A DNA stretch of 64,000 nt, taken from assembly GCA_012064385.1 (NCBI GenBank), contig QRDG01000027.1, positions 2,648,255-2,712,254 on the forward strand, read 5' to 3'. Below, piece after piece: positions 21,537 through 33,662 of the stretch (position 1 is the first letter of the stretch; every line of letters starts with the position of its first letter). The stretch is from Puccinellia tenuiflora. Lineage: Eukaryota; Streptophyta; Magnoliopsida; Poales; Poaceae. A model generated the notes under the pieces. It did not search any database and was not told the origin of the DNA. It saw only the letters and a program-made list of their open reading frames with translations. The position numbers were made by a program, and so were the translations under genes.

Positions 21537-22930
21537 CTACTCAAACTGAAACTGGACGCCTGGGAAGTGCCCGCTTCTCAGGTGTCGGTGGAGCTGAGAA
21601 ACTGTGAGTACCCGCCGCCTCCTGGCCTCCGGCAGCCGCAGGTTGTTGGCCTCGTTGTTCTCATCCACTTGGATGACGACATCCTGATTGCCAACAATCG
21701 GCGCCTTCCGGTTCCTCCACATGTACAGCATAGCCAGGAAAGCAATGGAGGAGAGTGCCCCAACAATGTTCTGGACCTAAGGAGTTAGTTTTCAAGTTAT
21801 CTAGTTAGTACGTCTCTAATTACTACTCTGAGAGTCTCGGGGTGCAATCAGCTAGCTAGGACTTACCAGGTCGAAGAAGTCCGGCTGGCGCCAGATCCAC
21901 ACAGCGTAGTGTAGTAATTCAACGGCCGATGACATCCACTCAGGCAGGTTCTCGACGTACTTGTCCATCTGCAAGATTTAGATAGATAGATATATATATT
22001 ATCCGTGCTACGTACTTATAGAAAGTACATAGCACTATGCATTGGGACACACTAGCTAGCTAAGACGATCTTGCGTACGTACGTACCACAAACCACGTGA
22101 GGAAAAGTGGTGTGCATGAAGAGGCCACTCCAGCAATCATGCACATCCAGCTGACGCCGTCTGTAGTCTCGGCCAGCAGCCCAACCGTCGCAGTCACACC
22201 AAGGTAGGCAACGGCTGCTGGGGCCCATACCCACAGTGTTGCCCGCCTGACGGAGTGGTGGTCGTCGGCGTAGCGGAGGAATAGGTAGAGGTACAAGAGG
22301 TAGACGAACGTACTGATCCCGTTTATCCAGCAAGACTCGTCGCCCTTCATCTTGTTGAACTCCCACTTGTTGTCGAACGAGGCGAGCAGGAAGGAGCAGC
22401 TGTAAGAGAGAAGCGACGCCACGAACGGCTCGACGCGGGTCCCTCCCCCTACGGACTTCATACTCAGCACGTGCTGAAACGTGTTGAACCTATATATATA
22501 TATATATATAGATCGAGCGAGTGAGTGAGCAACGAGAGGGGGCCAATATATATATACAGCGCACTAGCTATAGCATCCATGCATTGATCTTAAGGCAGGT
22601 GTTCGAGTAGTGCACAGAAAGCGTACTGGAAAATAAAATCTGAACTATGTGCGATATAGGAAAATTCGCAAAAAGAAAAGGAGGGGGAGAGAAAGAGTAG
22701 ACAGCTAGCTTACACAGGTAGGGCGAGTAGAAGACCCAAAGTGACGTACCCTGTAGAAATTATTTCAAGTTATTTGGGAATAAAAAAGGAGTTGGTGCGC
22801 GCAGCATACTATTAATGATAAGGGGTTAATTAATTAGCCCCAAAAAGTAGATTATGGAGAGTATTACATATATTTCACATGCATGCTTACCGGAGTACTG
22901 CAGGGTAGGTATGACCCACCCGATCCCCAT
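21537..22930 (-). CDS. SWEET-type (MtN3/saliva) sugar transporter, five coding exons
   Basis: Exons on the minus strand are 22930-22891, 22750-22714 (37 bp), 22489-22087, 21968-21867 and 21776-21537. All introns are GT-AG and phases fit (1, 2, 0, 0), giving 273 codons with no stop. SWEETs are bidirectional sugar uniporters with two three-helix bundles joined by TM4. The predicted protein keeps the proline tetrad (P25, P47, P153, P169), the pore asparagines (N82 in WINGIS, N197 in VQNIVG) and W184. The 37-bp second exon is the canonical plant SWEET size. ATG 22930 directly precedes TM1; the C-tail (about residues 213-273) is basic and cytosolic by family topology. Oddities are a fused third exon (usually two exons) and strong divergence in the loops. 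I am confident of the family; the transported sugar and membrane are unknown. Confidence 0.88.
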
Positions 22931-23870
22931 CTCCAAGCTACAGTACCTGCCAAAGAAATAGAGAAAGAAAATCAAATCCGTGGATAGATTCGGCCCAGCA
23001 CGAACCTGTCTACGTGCTAGCAGGCGAAGAAATCAGCGAAACGGGCGGCGTATTCACACAGATTAGGCCCAACACGAGTACCGATCGATCACTGACGAGG
23101 AGACACACATACACATGAATCTTTTCGCCCTCAAAAGAAAACAAAATCTTAGGTTTTTTCTTCAAAAATAAATTGCTGCGTTTGTGCTAATATTATATTA
23201 CTGGATTAGCATGTCAATCCATAGATCTTCATGATGGCAGTGCACATACATACATATATACATACTCTCGATGCATGCGCGCGCGGCCGGGAGGTGGTAG
23301 ATACGTACAGTAGAAAGAAAGATTCATCGATCAATCCATGCATCCGTCAAAGAAATAGTACGTGCGCGCGGCAGCGTAGATCCATCATCCATCGATAGAA
23401 ATTGGCTAGGTAATTATTAATTAGGAAATCAGCGGGAAGAAACGGCCGTACGTCGATCTATCTATCTATCATCTACACACGCGCGCATTCACGTACGTAC
23501 AGGACGGACTAGCTCGCTAGATGGCTAGCTACACAGATTCGATCGATCGATCAATCGGCGCAACACAAACCGAGCGAGACACACACACACACACACACAA
23601 CACAAGCACAGCAAAGCAGCAAGTACCAACCCAGATCCACAGTACAAGAACAAGATAGGTAGATAGCTAGAGATCTGGATTCTGGAGGAGCTAGCTAGCA
23701 AAGGCCGGCCGTACCTACCCGGCAGCGCGCGCGGTGTCTCGATCTCCGGCGCCGCCTCCACGCACGGACGCACGCCGGCGCCGCCTCCGGCCAAGCCAGC
23801 CAGCAGTGTGGGAGGGGTGGAATGGATGGATCCCTCCCTCCCTCCCTTCCCTCCCTGGCTTTTAAAGGTA
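22931..23870 (-). promoter_or_regulatory. Putative 5' UTR, leader intron and core promoter of the SWEET-like gene
   Basis: On the minus strand CTTTAAAA (23860-23867) is followed by a GGGAGGGA-rich stretch and a G+C-rich leader. The leader could end at the donor GTAGGTAC near 23716. A matching acceptor, TTCTTTGGCAG, lies at about 22951, 10-20 bases before the start codon. This would make a non-coding first exon with an intron of about 0.77 kb that carries a (CA)n tract near 23580 and GATCGATCGATC near 23540. This is inference from signals only. Confidence 0.45.
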
Positions 23871-24520
23871 ATAGCACGACGAAGGGGGCGAGCCGGCGAG
23901 TGGATGCACCACTAGCGACCAGTCTGGCATCCTACACATCCACTGACAGGGCGGACCTACCAGCAGCGGACCCCACATGTCATCCACTAAAGGTAGCTAA
24001 TGCAAGGGTTTGTGCTCACCCCACATGCATATCTGCTCTTGCCTGACACACTGACACGGAGAAACGGAAAATGGGTTGCACTGTGCGCGCGCCGATGCAT
24101 GGGAAGGGCAAGGCGTAGTAATCAACCTTCATTAATTATTCATTAATTACATATGTGTACACACGTGCCAAAATTTTGATCGGCTCGCGAATTCTCAGCC
24201 AACTCTCTAACATTAGACTGACATGCATGTGTGCTTCATGCGCCACGTGAGTTGTATATGACTTGCAACAAAAATGTTCTCGGTTACAAATTGGTGTTAC
24301 CACTAGATTTTTCGGCTGCATATGAGGTTGTAGATAACACTTGATCAATTACGAGTGAGTTGCAACTGAAATTAGGCAACATCATATGAGTCGGAATTAA
24401 CTTTATTTTCACTCGATTGAGATCGAGTCGTTCCCAAATTTAATAGGCACTTACGTGTCGATCTGTACATAATTATTTCTAGGACATATTTTTTGAAAAA
24501 ATAGGGCCAAGCACTCTAGG
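23871..24520. promoter_or_regulatory. Upstream region of the SWEET-like gene with two G-box cores
   Basis: CACGTG occurs at 24162-24167 and 24244-24249, about 300-390 bp upstream of the putative TATA box. Such cores bind bZIP and bHLH factors. No gene is seen here; the segment ends where the tandem array begins. Confidence 0.35.
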
Positions 24521-24524
24521 TATT

Positions 24525-26060
24525 TCGACATAGTAGGAAGACAGCGTACGGAACGGCCAAAAATCATAAAACGACTAATCTTCGTGACGTCCTAATAACC
24601 ATGCACCTGGGTCACAGTTATTTGAAATGGTCCCCGGGCTTAAAATACGGTGTGTTATAGCCCCCGAAATGGCCAGAATCACAAAACGATGAATTTTCAC
24701 GACAATAACCATGCACCGGGGGGTCACATTCATTGGAAATCATCCCCATACTTAAAAAATGTGTATAGCCCACGGAACGGCCAAAAATCATAAAACGACT
24801 AACGTTCATGACGTACTAATAACCATGCACCGTACCAGGGGGTCACAGTTATTTGAAATGGTCACCATACTAAAAGACAAACGGTGTGTTATAGCCCACG
24901 AAATGGCCAGAAATCACAAGACGATGAATTTTTATGCCAATAACCATGCACCGGGAGGTCACATTCATTGGAAATCATCCCCAGACTAGAAAAATGTGTG
25001 TATAGCCCACACAATGGAAATTTTTTATGAAACGACTAATCTTTACGACGTCCTAATAACCATGCACCGAGGGGTCACAGTTATTTGAAATCGTCCCCAA
25101 ACTCAAAAAGATGAAACGGCCAGAAATCACAAAATGACGATTTTTACGACAATAACCGTGCACCGGGGGGTCACATTCATTGGAAATCATCCCCATACTT
25201 ACAAAATGTGTATAGCCCACGGGACGGCCAAAAAATCATAGACGACTACTATTCATGACGTACTAATAACCATGCACCAGGGGGTCATAGTTATTTGAAA
25301 TGGTCCATAGACTAAAAAAAACAAACACTGTGTTATAGCCCACGAAACAGCCAGAAATCACAAGACGATGAATTTTTACGCCAATAACCATGCACCGGGA
25401 GGTCACATTCATTGGAAATCATCCCCAGACTAGAAAAATGTGTGTATAGCCCACAGAACAGCCAAAAATCATAAAACGACTAATCTTTTTGACATCCTAA
25501 TAACCATGCACCGAGGGGTTACAGTTATTTGAAATCGTCCCCAAACTCAAAAAGATGAAACGACCAGAAATCACAAAATGACGAATTTTACGACAATAAC
25601 CGTGCACCGGTGGGTAACAGTCATTAGAAATCATCCCCATACGCAAAAAAGTGTATAGCCCACGGAACGGCCAAAAATCACGAAACAATTAATCTTTACA
25701 ACGTCCTAATAACCATGCACCGGGGGGGGGGGGGGTGTCACAATTAGTTGAAATGTCCCAGACTCAAAAACTATGTATTATAGCCCACAGAATGGCCATG
25801 AAGCACAACCATACGAATTTTTACAACGTCTGAATAACCATGCACCAGGGGGCCACAATCATTGGAAACGGTCCCCAGTCTGAAAAATGGTGTGTTATAG
25901 CCCACGAGGCCACGAAACAACCAGAAATTATAAAATAACGAATTTTGCGATATCCCAAGAACCGTATAACAGGGTCACAGTCATTTGAAATCGTCCCTAG
26001 ACCCCAAAAAACTGTGTGCTATAGACCAAGAAACGAATTTTGACGACGTCCCATAAACCA
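24525..26060. repeat. Tandem array of ~95-125-bp monomers with ~445-bp higher-order period
   Basis: The marker (A/G)TGCAC of AATAACCATGCACC recurs at 24601, 24711, 24825, 24946, 25062, 25158, 25272, 25390, 25506, 25602, 25715 and 25840, and in degenerate form near 25961. Spacings of 114, 121, 116, 96 are followed by 114, 118, 116, 96, so four monomers form a unit repeated from 24711 to 25158 to 25602. Monomers share GGTCACA, TTGAAAT, TATAGCCCACG, GGCCA and AAAACGA blocks. A run of 14 G lies at 25722-25735. No coding capacity. Confidence 0.93.
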
Positions 26061-26132
26061 AGACATTTTGATATCCCAGGCTTTTACAAACAACGCGTGG
26101 CACCTTGATTTCAGGTGAACCTATGGGGTAGG

Positions 26133-27136
26133 CACTAGTACAGAACCCCACATCACAGCCGGCACCAGAGCATCACCTCAGCCGGTTATTCCAACCGTCT
26201 CCTGCTCGGGATCGCTAATGTGTCGCTCCATCCGAGCCGGTTCCAGGAAACCGTCTACGATGCGAGTAATCGTTAGACCGCCGTTAAAAATGACCATCTC
26301 CAATAAGGAAAACATCAAGGAGACCAGGAATAGCAGTCATCTGTGATGATAATCCTTTGCAGACAGCTGCATTTGCTGGCCGTCGTTAGCCTGCGGAGTG
26401 TTCGGGTTTTCTCTCCGGCCCATGCGTAAGAATATTCATGCCCTCCGGGCCATTTTCCGGGTGGTCTGAGGTATTTGGTAATGTTATATTAGCAGGAATA
26501 AATCATGATTGCATCAACAAAACCTGAACCAATAATTGGTAATACATATAAAGCATAATCGATCAACCAACTGGTATAGCATTATATTACATATATATAA
26601 TTAATAACATGTCTCTCTCGAACCACAAACTAGTAGATTTAACTCAATGATCGATGAGCTCCAAGCTGATCGGTCATAGGTCATCCTAAAGAATGATCAA
26701 AACAACTAGTTTGGTCGAGATCATGTTCTAGATGATCTGGATCTCAATCATGAACTCCAAGGTGAGGTCATTGGTGTTTCTTAGAATGATCAACAAAAGT
26801 TGGTTGAGCTTAAAATTCTTGCCTTCGAGGAAATTCTTCCATCCCGGCTTGCCGAAGACAATACGGTCGTCAGTTTTCGTGGTGTACATTATGGTGGTGA
26901 CAAACCTGCTGCTCCAAGTCGTAATCCAGCATTGCCTTCAGTTGGCAGGCAGCCTCTTGCTATCATCCTAGGTAGTTTCTGCGCATGTAAAAAGACAACA
27001 TAACTGTGCATATATATGTCCCTCCCTCGTATATAATTTTTTTCAAGAGGTAAAGAGGCAAGGATCTTACCACATCATGTCGGTTCAAATTTGTGCTCGT
27101 CAAACGAGTGACAAAAGGAACCCCAACATGGGTAGC
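26133..27136. mobile_element. Possible CACTA left end with degenerate coding fragment
   Basis: CACTAGTACAGAACCCCA at 26133 has the form of a CACTA terminus, and AGCCGGTT / AACCGTCT-like boxes follow within 150 bp. The other end is not found before the LTR insertion at 27137, so the element may continue beyond 46838 or be truncated. 26470-26700 and 26930-27136 show no gene. Confidence 0.4.
26715..26925 (-). pseudogene. Degenerate protein-coding fragment, unrecognised
   Basis: The minus strand reads WITTWSS, then FVTTIMYTTKTDDRIVFG, KPGWKNFLEG and LEFMIEIQII before a stop. The open stretch of about 70 codons has a protein-like composition, and I have an impression of similar segments in grass repeats, possibly B3-like, but cannot name the family. 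There is no start codon and the upstream frame is broken. It lies within the putative CACTA element and may be part of its gene content. Confidence 0.4.
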
Positions 27137-28823
27137 TGATGTCTACTACACGCTTCTATTCTTGTAGACTTGTTGGGCTTCCAAGCGCAGAGGTTTGTAA
27201 GACAGCGGCAAATTTCCCTTAATTGAGTAACCCAAGATTTATCGAATCCAGGGGAGGAAGAGGTTGAACGTATCCTCTCTCAAGCTATCCTGTAATTAAG
27301 ATACAAGAAGTCTCTAGTGTCCCCAACACACCTAATACAATGGCTAATTGTATAGATGCACTAATTTAGCGAAGAGATAGTAAAATGCAAGTAATATGGA
27401 TGGTAAAAGGTGATTTTGTAATTCTGTAATAAAAATGGCAGCAAGCAAACAAGTGACAAAATTGACTAAAAACAGTGTATCAATGCTTGGAAACAAGGCA
27501 TAGTCTTCATACTTTCACTAGTAACAACTCTCAACATCATTAACATAATTAAACACATGATAGTTCCCACAAAAACACATGCATGATAGACGTTATTCGG
27601 AGATCATTCATTCGTGGATCATATAGGATGAGAATTGCGTAGGGCTACGAAAAGCACACCTTAAAGTTCGTATTCCACATCTATGGACACCTTAAAGATT
27701 GTACTAACAAACACTACAACCTATTTCTTGAATAGTCTCTTTCTTCAATAACACAAGCATCAAGAAACCTCATGATCTATTCAATCCAACCATAATAAAG
27801 AACAAACTCATGATGAGGATCCCTCTAAGTTTTTATCATTAGAGTCACACACGGCACCCACACTGGCACCGAGATACCATGATCACAATGGTGACTCTTG
27901 AACTTATACTAGATAACACCACTTGAGCAAAATCATATCCATTACATGTAAGGAAACATCATGTATTCAACTATGCTAACAAAGATCATGATCACAACAA
28001 GGGTCACATCATGGGAGAGAGTGATAACCACATAGCTATTTATATAAGCCTCAGCCCCGGCGAGGGATTACTCCCGCATGGCCATGGTGAGTAGGAGCTT
28101 GATGGAGAGGTGCAGGCCGGAGGGGAGATGGCGGCCGGCAGCGGCCTTTGGGGGCAGCAGCCCGGAGAGGAGGCGGCAGCCTGGCAGCGGCGACGGTTGC
28201 CGGCGGTGGCTGCAGCCCGGTGGTGGCGCGGCAGCCGGCGATGGCGGCGACGCCCGGCGGCGGCGGCCCTTGGCCGCCCTTCTTCCTTGGAGATGGTCCT
28301 GGTATGGAGGAGGGTCTCCACCTCACGGCGGCTTCCTTGGAGGAGGAAAACTCGTGGTTCTTGATAACCTAGATTTCCTCTCTTTATATAGATGTTCGAA
28401 TTTCCATCATCAGATTTTTGGGTTTCAGCAAAAAGGGGATATCTCGGCCGTCCGGACTCGGATTGGGCTGAAATTTATGTCTAGATCGACTGGCGGAAAA
28501 TTCTCCACAACTTTCGTGACCAAGCTTTTTCGAGTTGACATCGTCATCGGGTTGTTACGGGGCCATCTTCTAAAATAGTTTTCAGACAGATTTTAGAAAA
28601 GTCTAATTCGACTCCAACAAGGTTTCTTTTTTGCACTGTTGTCAATTTCCAAATAATTCCTACTCATCAAAGTTTAAAACAAGAACATTGTGCACTTTTG
28701 CCACTATTAATAGGTTAGGAATATAAATCCATAAAATGATATAAAAATATTATAAAACATGTGGCAATGCTATATAATCAAGCATGGAACATCAAAAATT
28801 ATAGATACGTCGGAGACATATCA
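27137..28823 (-). repeat. 3' LTR of the minus-strand element
   Basis: The ends are TGATGTC...CATATCA. It matches 46206-46838 over its first ~630 bp. A G+C-rich block at 28050-28360 gives overlapping open frames in several phases; these are compositional. The base context at 28824 (GCATCCCCAAAC) is the PPT on the minus strand. Confidence 0.92.
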
Positions 28824-31034
28824 GCATCCCCAAACTTCACTCCTGCTCGTCCTCGAGTAGGTAAGTGATAACAAAATAATTTTTGTAGTGACATGCTATA
28901 ACAATCACAATCTTGATCAAGATAGTAATGTAAAGCATAGTACGTGAATGAAGTGATACAACACAACTGTCTATAGTTGATAGCAAGAAAGCAATAAATA
29001 CAAAGTTGAATCATTTAAGCAAAATCTTTCATAAATAGTATGTTAAAGACATGAAAGCAATGTGACCCACATAATTGACTAACTCTCAAAGGTAATAGTT
29101 CCACGACAAAAGTGTTTGAGAATCAACACAAGGAAGATGTAAGTATTAACAAAAAGCTTTAACTTCTAACAGCTTATCTTATAGATAAAGTCAATATAAA
29201 GATTCATGTTTAATCTGACGATGCAATATGATCAATGATACCCAGGGTCAATGCTGTATGTTTGATTTGGTGGAGATAGAAAGAAAAGGAAAACTGACTC
29301 AACATTTAAAAGTAAAAAAAGAAAGGCCCTTCGCAGAGTGAAGCGGGGTTCAGTCATGTGCTAGAGCTTTTTGATTTTGAAAAACAGAGATAAAAGCAAT
29401 TTTGAGCGATGCATAACTCCGTCAACGATTCCATAGCTCGGAATCCCATTAGTCCCCTATGTCAAGCAAGATCTTTAGAGTTGTGAGAGCGGCTGTGTTT
29501 TAGAGGAACGAGTACATTCCTCTTTCTCCTTTGTTTCACCACTAACAAATGTTTGAGCTGACTTCTCAAATTTTGCATTGTGCGGAGGAGAATAGTGAGT
29601 TATATTTATATTTTGCCTAAGCCGCTCTCGGGTTGATTCAAGTGAGGACGTAAACCATCAACACCGAGTGAAATAGAGGGGGGAAAACCTTGCTCGGCAT
29701 AAGCTCTAACGAACCCCCTCCTTATTTCCTCATGAGCTTGAAAACAGAGGCACCAAAACAAGAATATTTTAAAGGTTTTAAAGGTAGCACATGACAAATT
29801 TACTTGGAATAGCAGGAAATACCATGCATAGGTAGATATGGTGGACTCAGCTGGCAAGATAGTTTGGCTTTGGGATTTGGATGCACGAGAAGTATTCCCT
29901 CTCAGTACAGAATTTTTGGCTTGGCAAGAATGGTATTTAAAGCAAACATCCAACATTAACCGGTAACAGAGTAACATAGGACATCCGTCAATCATAACCA
30001 TAAACACTCCATACCGTCTTCCTTGTTGACCAAACAATTCTTTTGATGGAAAGATTAGCTTTATGAATTAACAACTACAAAACACCACATAGTTTCAAGC
30101 TTTTAACTATATTTCTTTACTAGTAAATTTCCACTCAAATAACCAGCAAGTTTAATCATTCAACTTAATATCTCAAAACAATTGAGAAGCATCAAGTATC
30201 CACACAATGATCTACAAGACTATACAGGCTTTCATTTCATTCCAATATCACATGGATAGCATTTTGTCACTTTGACAATTCAAGCAAATTATCAACAACA
30301 ACTCTCCAACAAGTATAAGTGAAGAACAAGAGAGTTTAACATCAACAACCAGCAGCTCTAAACAAGATAAAAGCTAAAAGCGAGAGCTTACTAGCAAATA
30401 AACAGTAGCTAAGAATACTCAACAAGATATAAGTGAAGCAAAGGAGTATTCAAATGAAAAAGCGGAGCGTGCCTCTCTCCCACACAAATTAAGCTAGGAT
30501 CCAACAAGGATATGAACAGCAAACAAACAAAACAAAACAAAACTGAAAGCAAAAATACACTCAAAGCATAGCACATAATATGTAAAGTGATAAAAACGTA
30601 GTTCAACAAAGACGACCTTATGATAGTCGATGAAGAGGAGGGGATGCCTCGGACATCCCCAAGCTTAGACGCTTGATGGTTCTTGATATTCAGAGGGGGT
30701 TCCATGGGGCCATCCCCAAGCTTGAGCTCTGATCCATCTTCAATTTCTTCATTATCCTCTCCTTTGGAACTTAAAAACTCCCTTCACACAAAACTTCTCA
30801 TAAACTGATTAGAGGGTTAGTGCTCATAAATTGAAATGCACATGTGTTCAACTCAAGACAAATTACAAACAACTTTATTGGACATTAGCTACTATTTACT
30901 AAGCCTCAATTTGGTACTCCACCTCTAGAGTATCACATTTGACGATAGTAAAAGAGACGATTATAAAATAATAACAGAATCTGTCAAAAACTGAACAGTC
31001 TGTAAAGATCGAATTTTTCGAGAAACTTCTGTAG
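28824..31034 (-). other. 3' internal region of the minus-strand element, no intact gene
   Basis: CATCCCCAAGCTT (complement AAGCTTGGGGATG) occurs at 30654 and 30711, with a one-base variant at 28825 next to the LTR. These are copies of the PPT-like word. Open frames of 98 and 143 codons on the minus strand show no domain. The part near 30960-31034 continues in sequence at 44856 after the nested insertion. Confidence 0.7.
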
Positions 31035-31676
31035 CTCACTGTAACATCCCAAATTTTGGAATGTTTTAAAAAAAATCACAAAAATTTAAAACTTTTGTTA
31101 ATAATTAAATAAAGTCTCCAAAAATCAAGAAAAGCTTTTTTTTAGAAGATTGTTTTGACATCTTCAAAGTCATATTTTTAAATTAAATATTCTTTTATCT
31201 TCCAATCTCAACTTTAAAGTTTTGGAAATAAAATATTTAAATGAGTTTTCAAATAGTACTTTCCACTATGGATATTTGGTTTTCAAATAAATAATATGGG
31301 GATATTATAAATCCTAAATTATTTGAGAAAATGATTTAAACTTTTTCCAAGCTCAGTTTATAAAATGTTTTATCTTAAATTATTTTAATATTAAAATGAG
31401 TTATAATTTTGAATGATATTACTCATATTATTCTCTGGTTTTTATTTAAATATTTTGGTATATTTATAAACCTTAATTTGATTTTCCCAAATAGCCATAT
31501 AAGGCAAATTTGACCAAAAGGGTATTTTGGTAATTTTGTTGACCAAAAACAGTTCCTAAAAGTCTATGTTGACTAATGGAAATTTTACAAATTTTTACAA
31601 ATTTATTTGACTTGATTTGGAGCTTTAAATCAAGAGTTATAAAAGAAAACAGAAAATAAAGAAAAAGAAAAATTGA

Positions 31677-31696
31677 TGACGTCAGGAATGACGTCA
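31677..31696. promoter_or_regulatory. Paired TGACGTCA palindromes in the LTR
   Basis: TGACGTCA occurs at 31677-31684 and 31689-31696, twelve bases apart centre to centre. The same pair is kept in the right LTR at 41814-41821 and 41826-41833. This is the strong bZIP (CRE/C-box) site. Its position just before the G+C-rich leader suggests a promoter element, which is inference. Confidence 0.6.
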
Positions 31697-33662
31697 TCGT
31701 CTTCATGCTCCAGGACATGAGTTACGTCTCTCACTACCGTTTCTTCCCGAATTGATTGCGGGAGTTTGACAGCCCCAAATGAAGTGCTGTTTCCTGCTAT
31801 GCGAAGCCCTCGACCTCCTCCTTCTTTTGCCCCCAAAAGCCCCCTCAGACAAGCCCCCACACCGGCGAATTTGCTCGTCGGAGCTCCGCCTTGCCGCCGC
31901 CGTGTTCCTCCATTTTCGGCCATCTTGGTGAGCCTCTGCCGCCAATTCTTGTCCCCCTCGACTTCCCTCTCCTTTGTGCACCCCGCTGACACCCCGTTTG
32001 ATATTCTCCCGCGGCGAATCGTCGTGTTCGTCCTTGTCAGGATCCGGCCGCCGCCCCGACGCATTTCGGCCGCGTCACCGCGTCCTTACAGGGAGAGGGC
32101 GACAACGCCGACCACTCCATCGTCCTCGGCGTGATGCTCCGCATCTCGTAGCCCACTTCCCCGAGCCCAAAGACCACGGGAACGATGAGTTCATCCGTGA
32201 CCGAGAACGCTTTCCGCCATCGTGACTCCAGCCGTAGCACACGGCCAAGCCAGGACGCACGCCTCAACCCCGCCGCCACCTTCTTCTTCGACGTGCGGAG
32301 CTACACCTCGTCATCGCCTCCCCACGCCAAGGAGACCACCGGAGCTCCGCTGCCATCCACGGTAGATCCGCCGCGCCGCTGCCTTCTTCAAGTCCAGCAA
32401 GACCAGTCGCCATGTAAAGGTTAAAAACATCGTGGCCATCCGATCCCGATCCAACGATCGGAAATAGATCGAGCCGAGCCGAGTCCGAGCCACAGCTTAG
32501 CCGAGCCAAGCCATGAGCCGAGCCCGAGCCACCCCGTTTTCTGAATTTTATTTCCGAAATAAAAATAAAAGGGGAAATAAGGAGTTTTGCAGAAAAGACC
32601 CTATACCTTCAAACCTTCATAACTTTTAAACCCTTTGGCCAAATTTAGCAAACTTTATATTTTTGAAAAGCTCTAGACTTGTAGAATCTTTTTGCACTTT
32701 TAGTTTTCAGTGTGAAAAATCCAAATTTATTCAAATTTCAAATGAGTCATTTGAGTAAATTTGACATAGTTTTAAATCTATAAGTCCAATTTTTGCAAAT
32801 AAAATATTTCTGGAAACCTTGGAACATGCATGACATGAAACCACTGTTATAATTAATTTTTGTTAGTTTTAAAAAGATTTCTTAATCAGAGACTCAAATA
32901 GGAGTATTTCTGATATAGTTTAATTTATATAAATCCTTTTTATTTGTTTTCTTTTAGAAAACTTCTTCAAATATTTGTCTCTGTCCAGAGAGACCAAAAC
33001 CATACCTAGCTACCTCTTTTTGAAACATAAACATTGAAAGTGTGCCAAAGGCCATTGAATTGTTAATGTTTTGCAAATTATAGTTTCAAAATGTTTTAAA
33101 ACTCTTTAGACCAACCCTTGTGTGATCACTTTGATCAAGACCAATCCCTACAACCTTCGAAACAACCCTTTCAAGCCTTCAAATTTGAAATATTCAAATT
33201 TGATTTCAGGCCAACCCCTGACCAAATGGCAAACCCCAAACCTAATACATTGATTCTTTTTGCATATGGGATCATGTATTGAAACTTGGACCACCAACCT
33301 AGATATGTTTGTTTCTATCCATGTTTGTTGTTATGTTTGTTTATTTGATTGTTGTATTGTTGCTTATTGTCATATATTTTTATTGTATAGATTGAACGGA
33401 GTGCTACGAGTTACTTTGAGAAGAGTGTGTGAGCAACGACAAGTTCCAAAAGGCAAGTGCATACACCCTTTCATGAAAGACCTACTATTTTATTATATAT
33501 GCATTGTAGACTATTTTAGTAGTATGCATGATAGGTGTACTACAATTTTGCTATGCAAACCTATTTAGTATATCACCCCTTATTCCTGTTGATTTAGGAA
33601 CCCATTCACTTGGTAGAAGTTAGAACTGCTATGCTGAAATGTTTTATTGTAGTACGAAAGGA

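Noticed and set aside
23525..23794. Minus-strand ORF MAGGGAGVRPCVEAAPEIE as an alternative start of the SWEET-like protein
   Set aside because: It would need splicing to the exon at 22930 in a frame that is not supported, and the family N-terminus is already supplied by exon 1. More likely a non-coding leader.
25722..25735. Poly-G run as a G-quadruplex regulatory element (also 54590-54603)
   Set aside because: Single uninterrupted G runs are prone to sequencing or assembly error and have no supporting context.
24601..25961. Regularly spaced repeats that could be taken for a CRISPR-like array
   Set aside because: The whole unit is repeated, not short repeats with unique spacers, and the context is a plant genome.
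28040..28578. ORFs of 74-166 codons in the G+C-rich part of the 3' LTR
   Set aside because: Several overlapping frames on both strands inside an LTR; composition artefact.
31630..32509. Overlapping ORFs of 80-144 codons in the LTR G+C-rich region (also 41767-42646)
   Set aside because: Open frames exist in four or more phases on both strands, which is typical of G+C-rich DNA. Identity between the two LTRs reflects recent insertion, not coding constraint.
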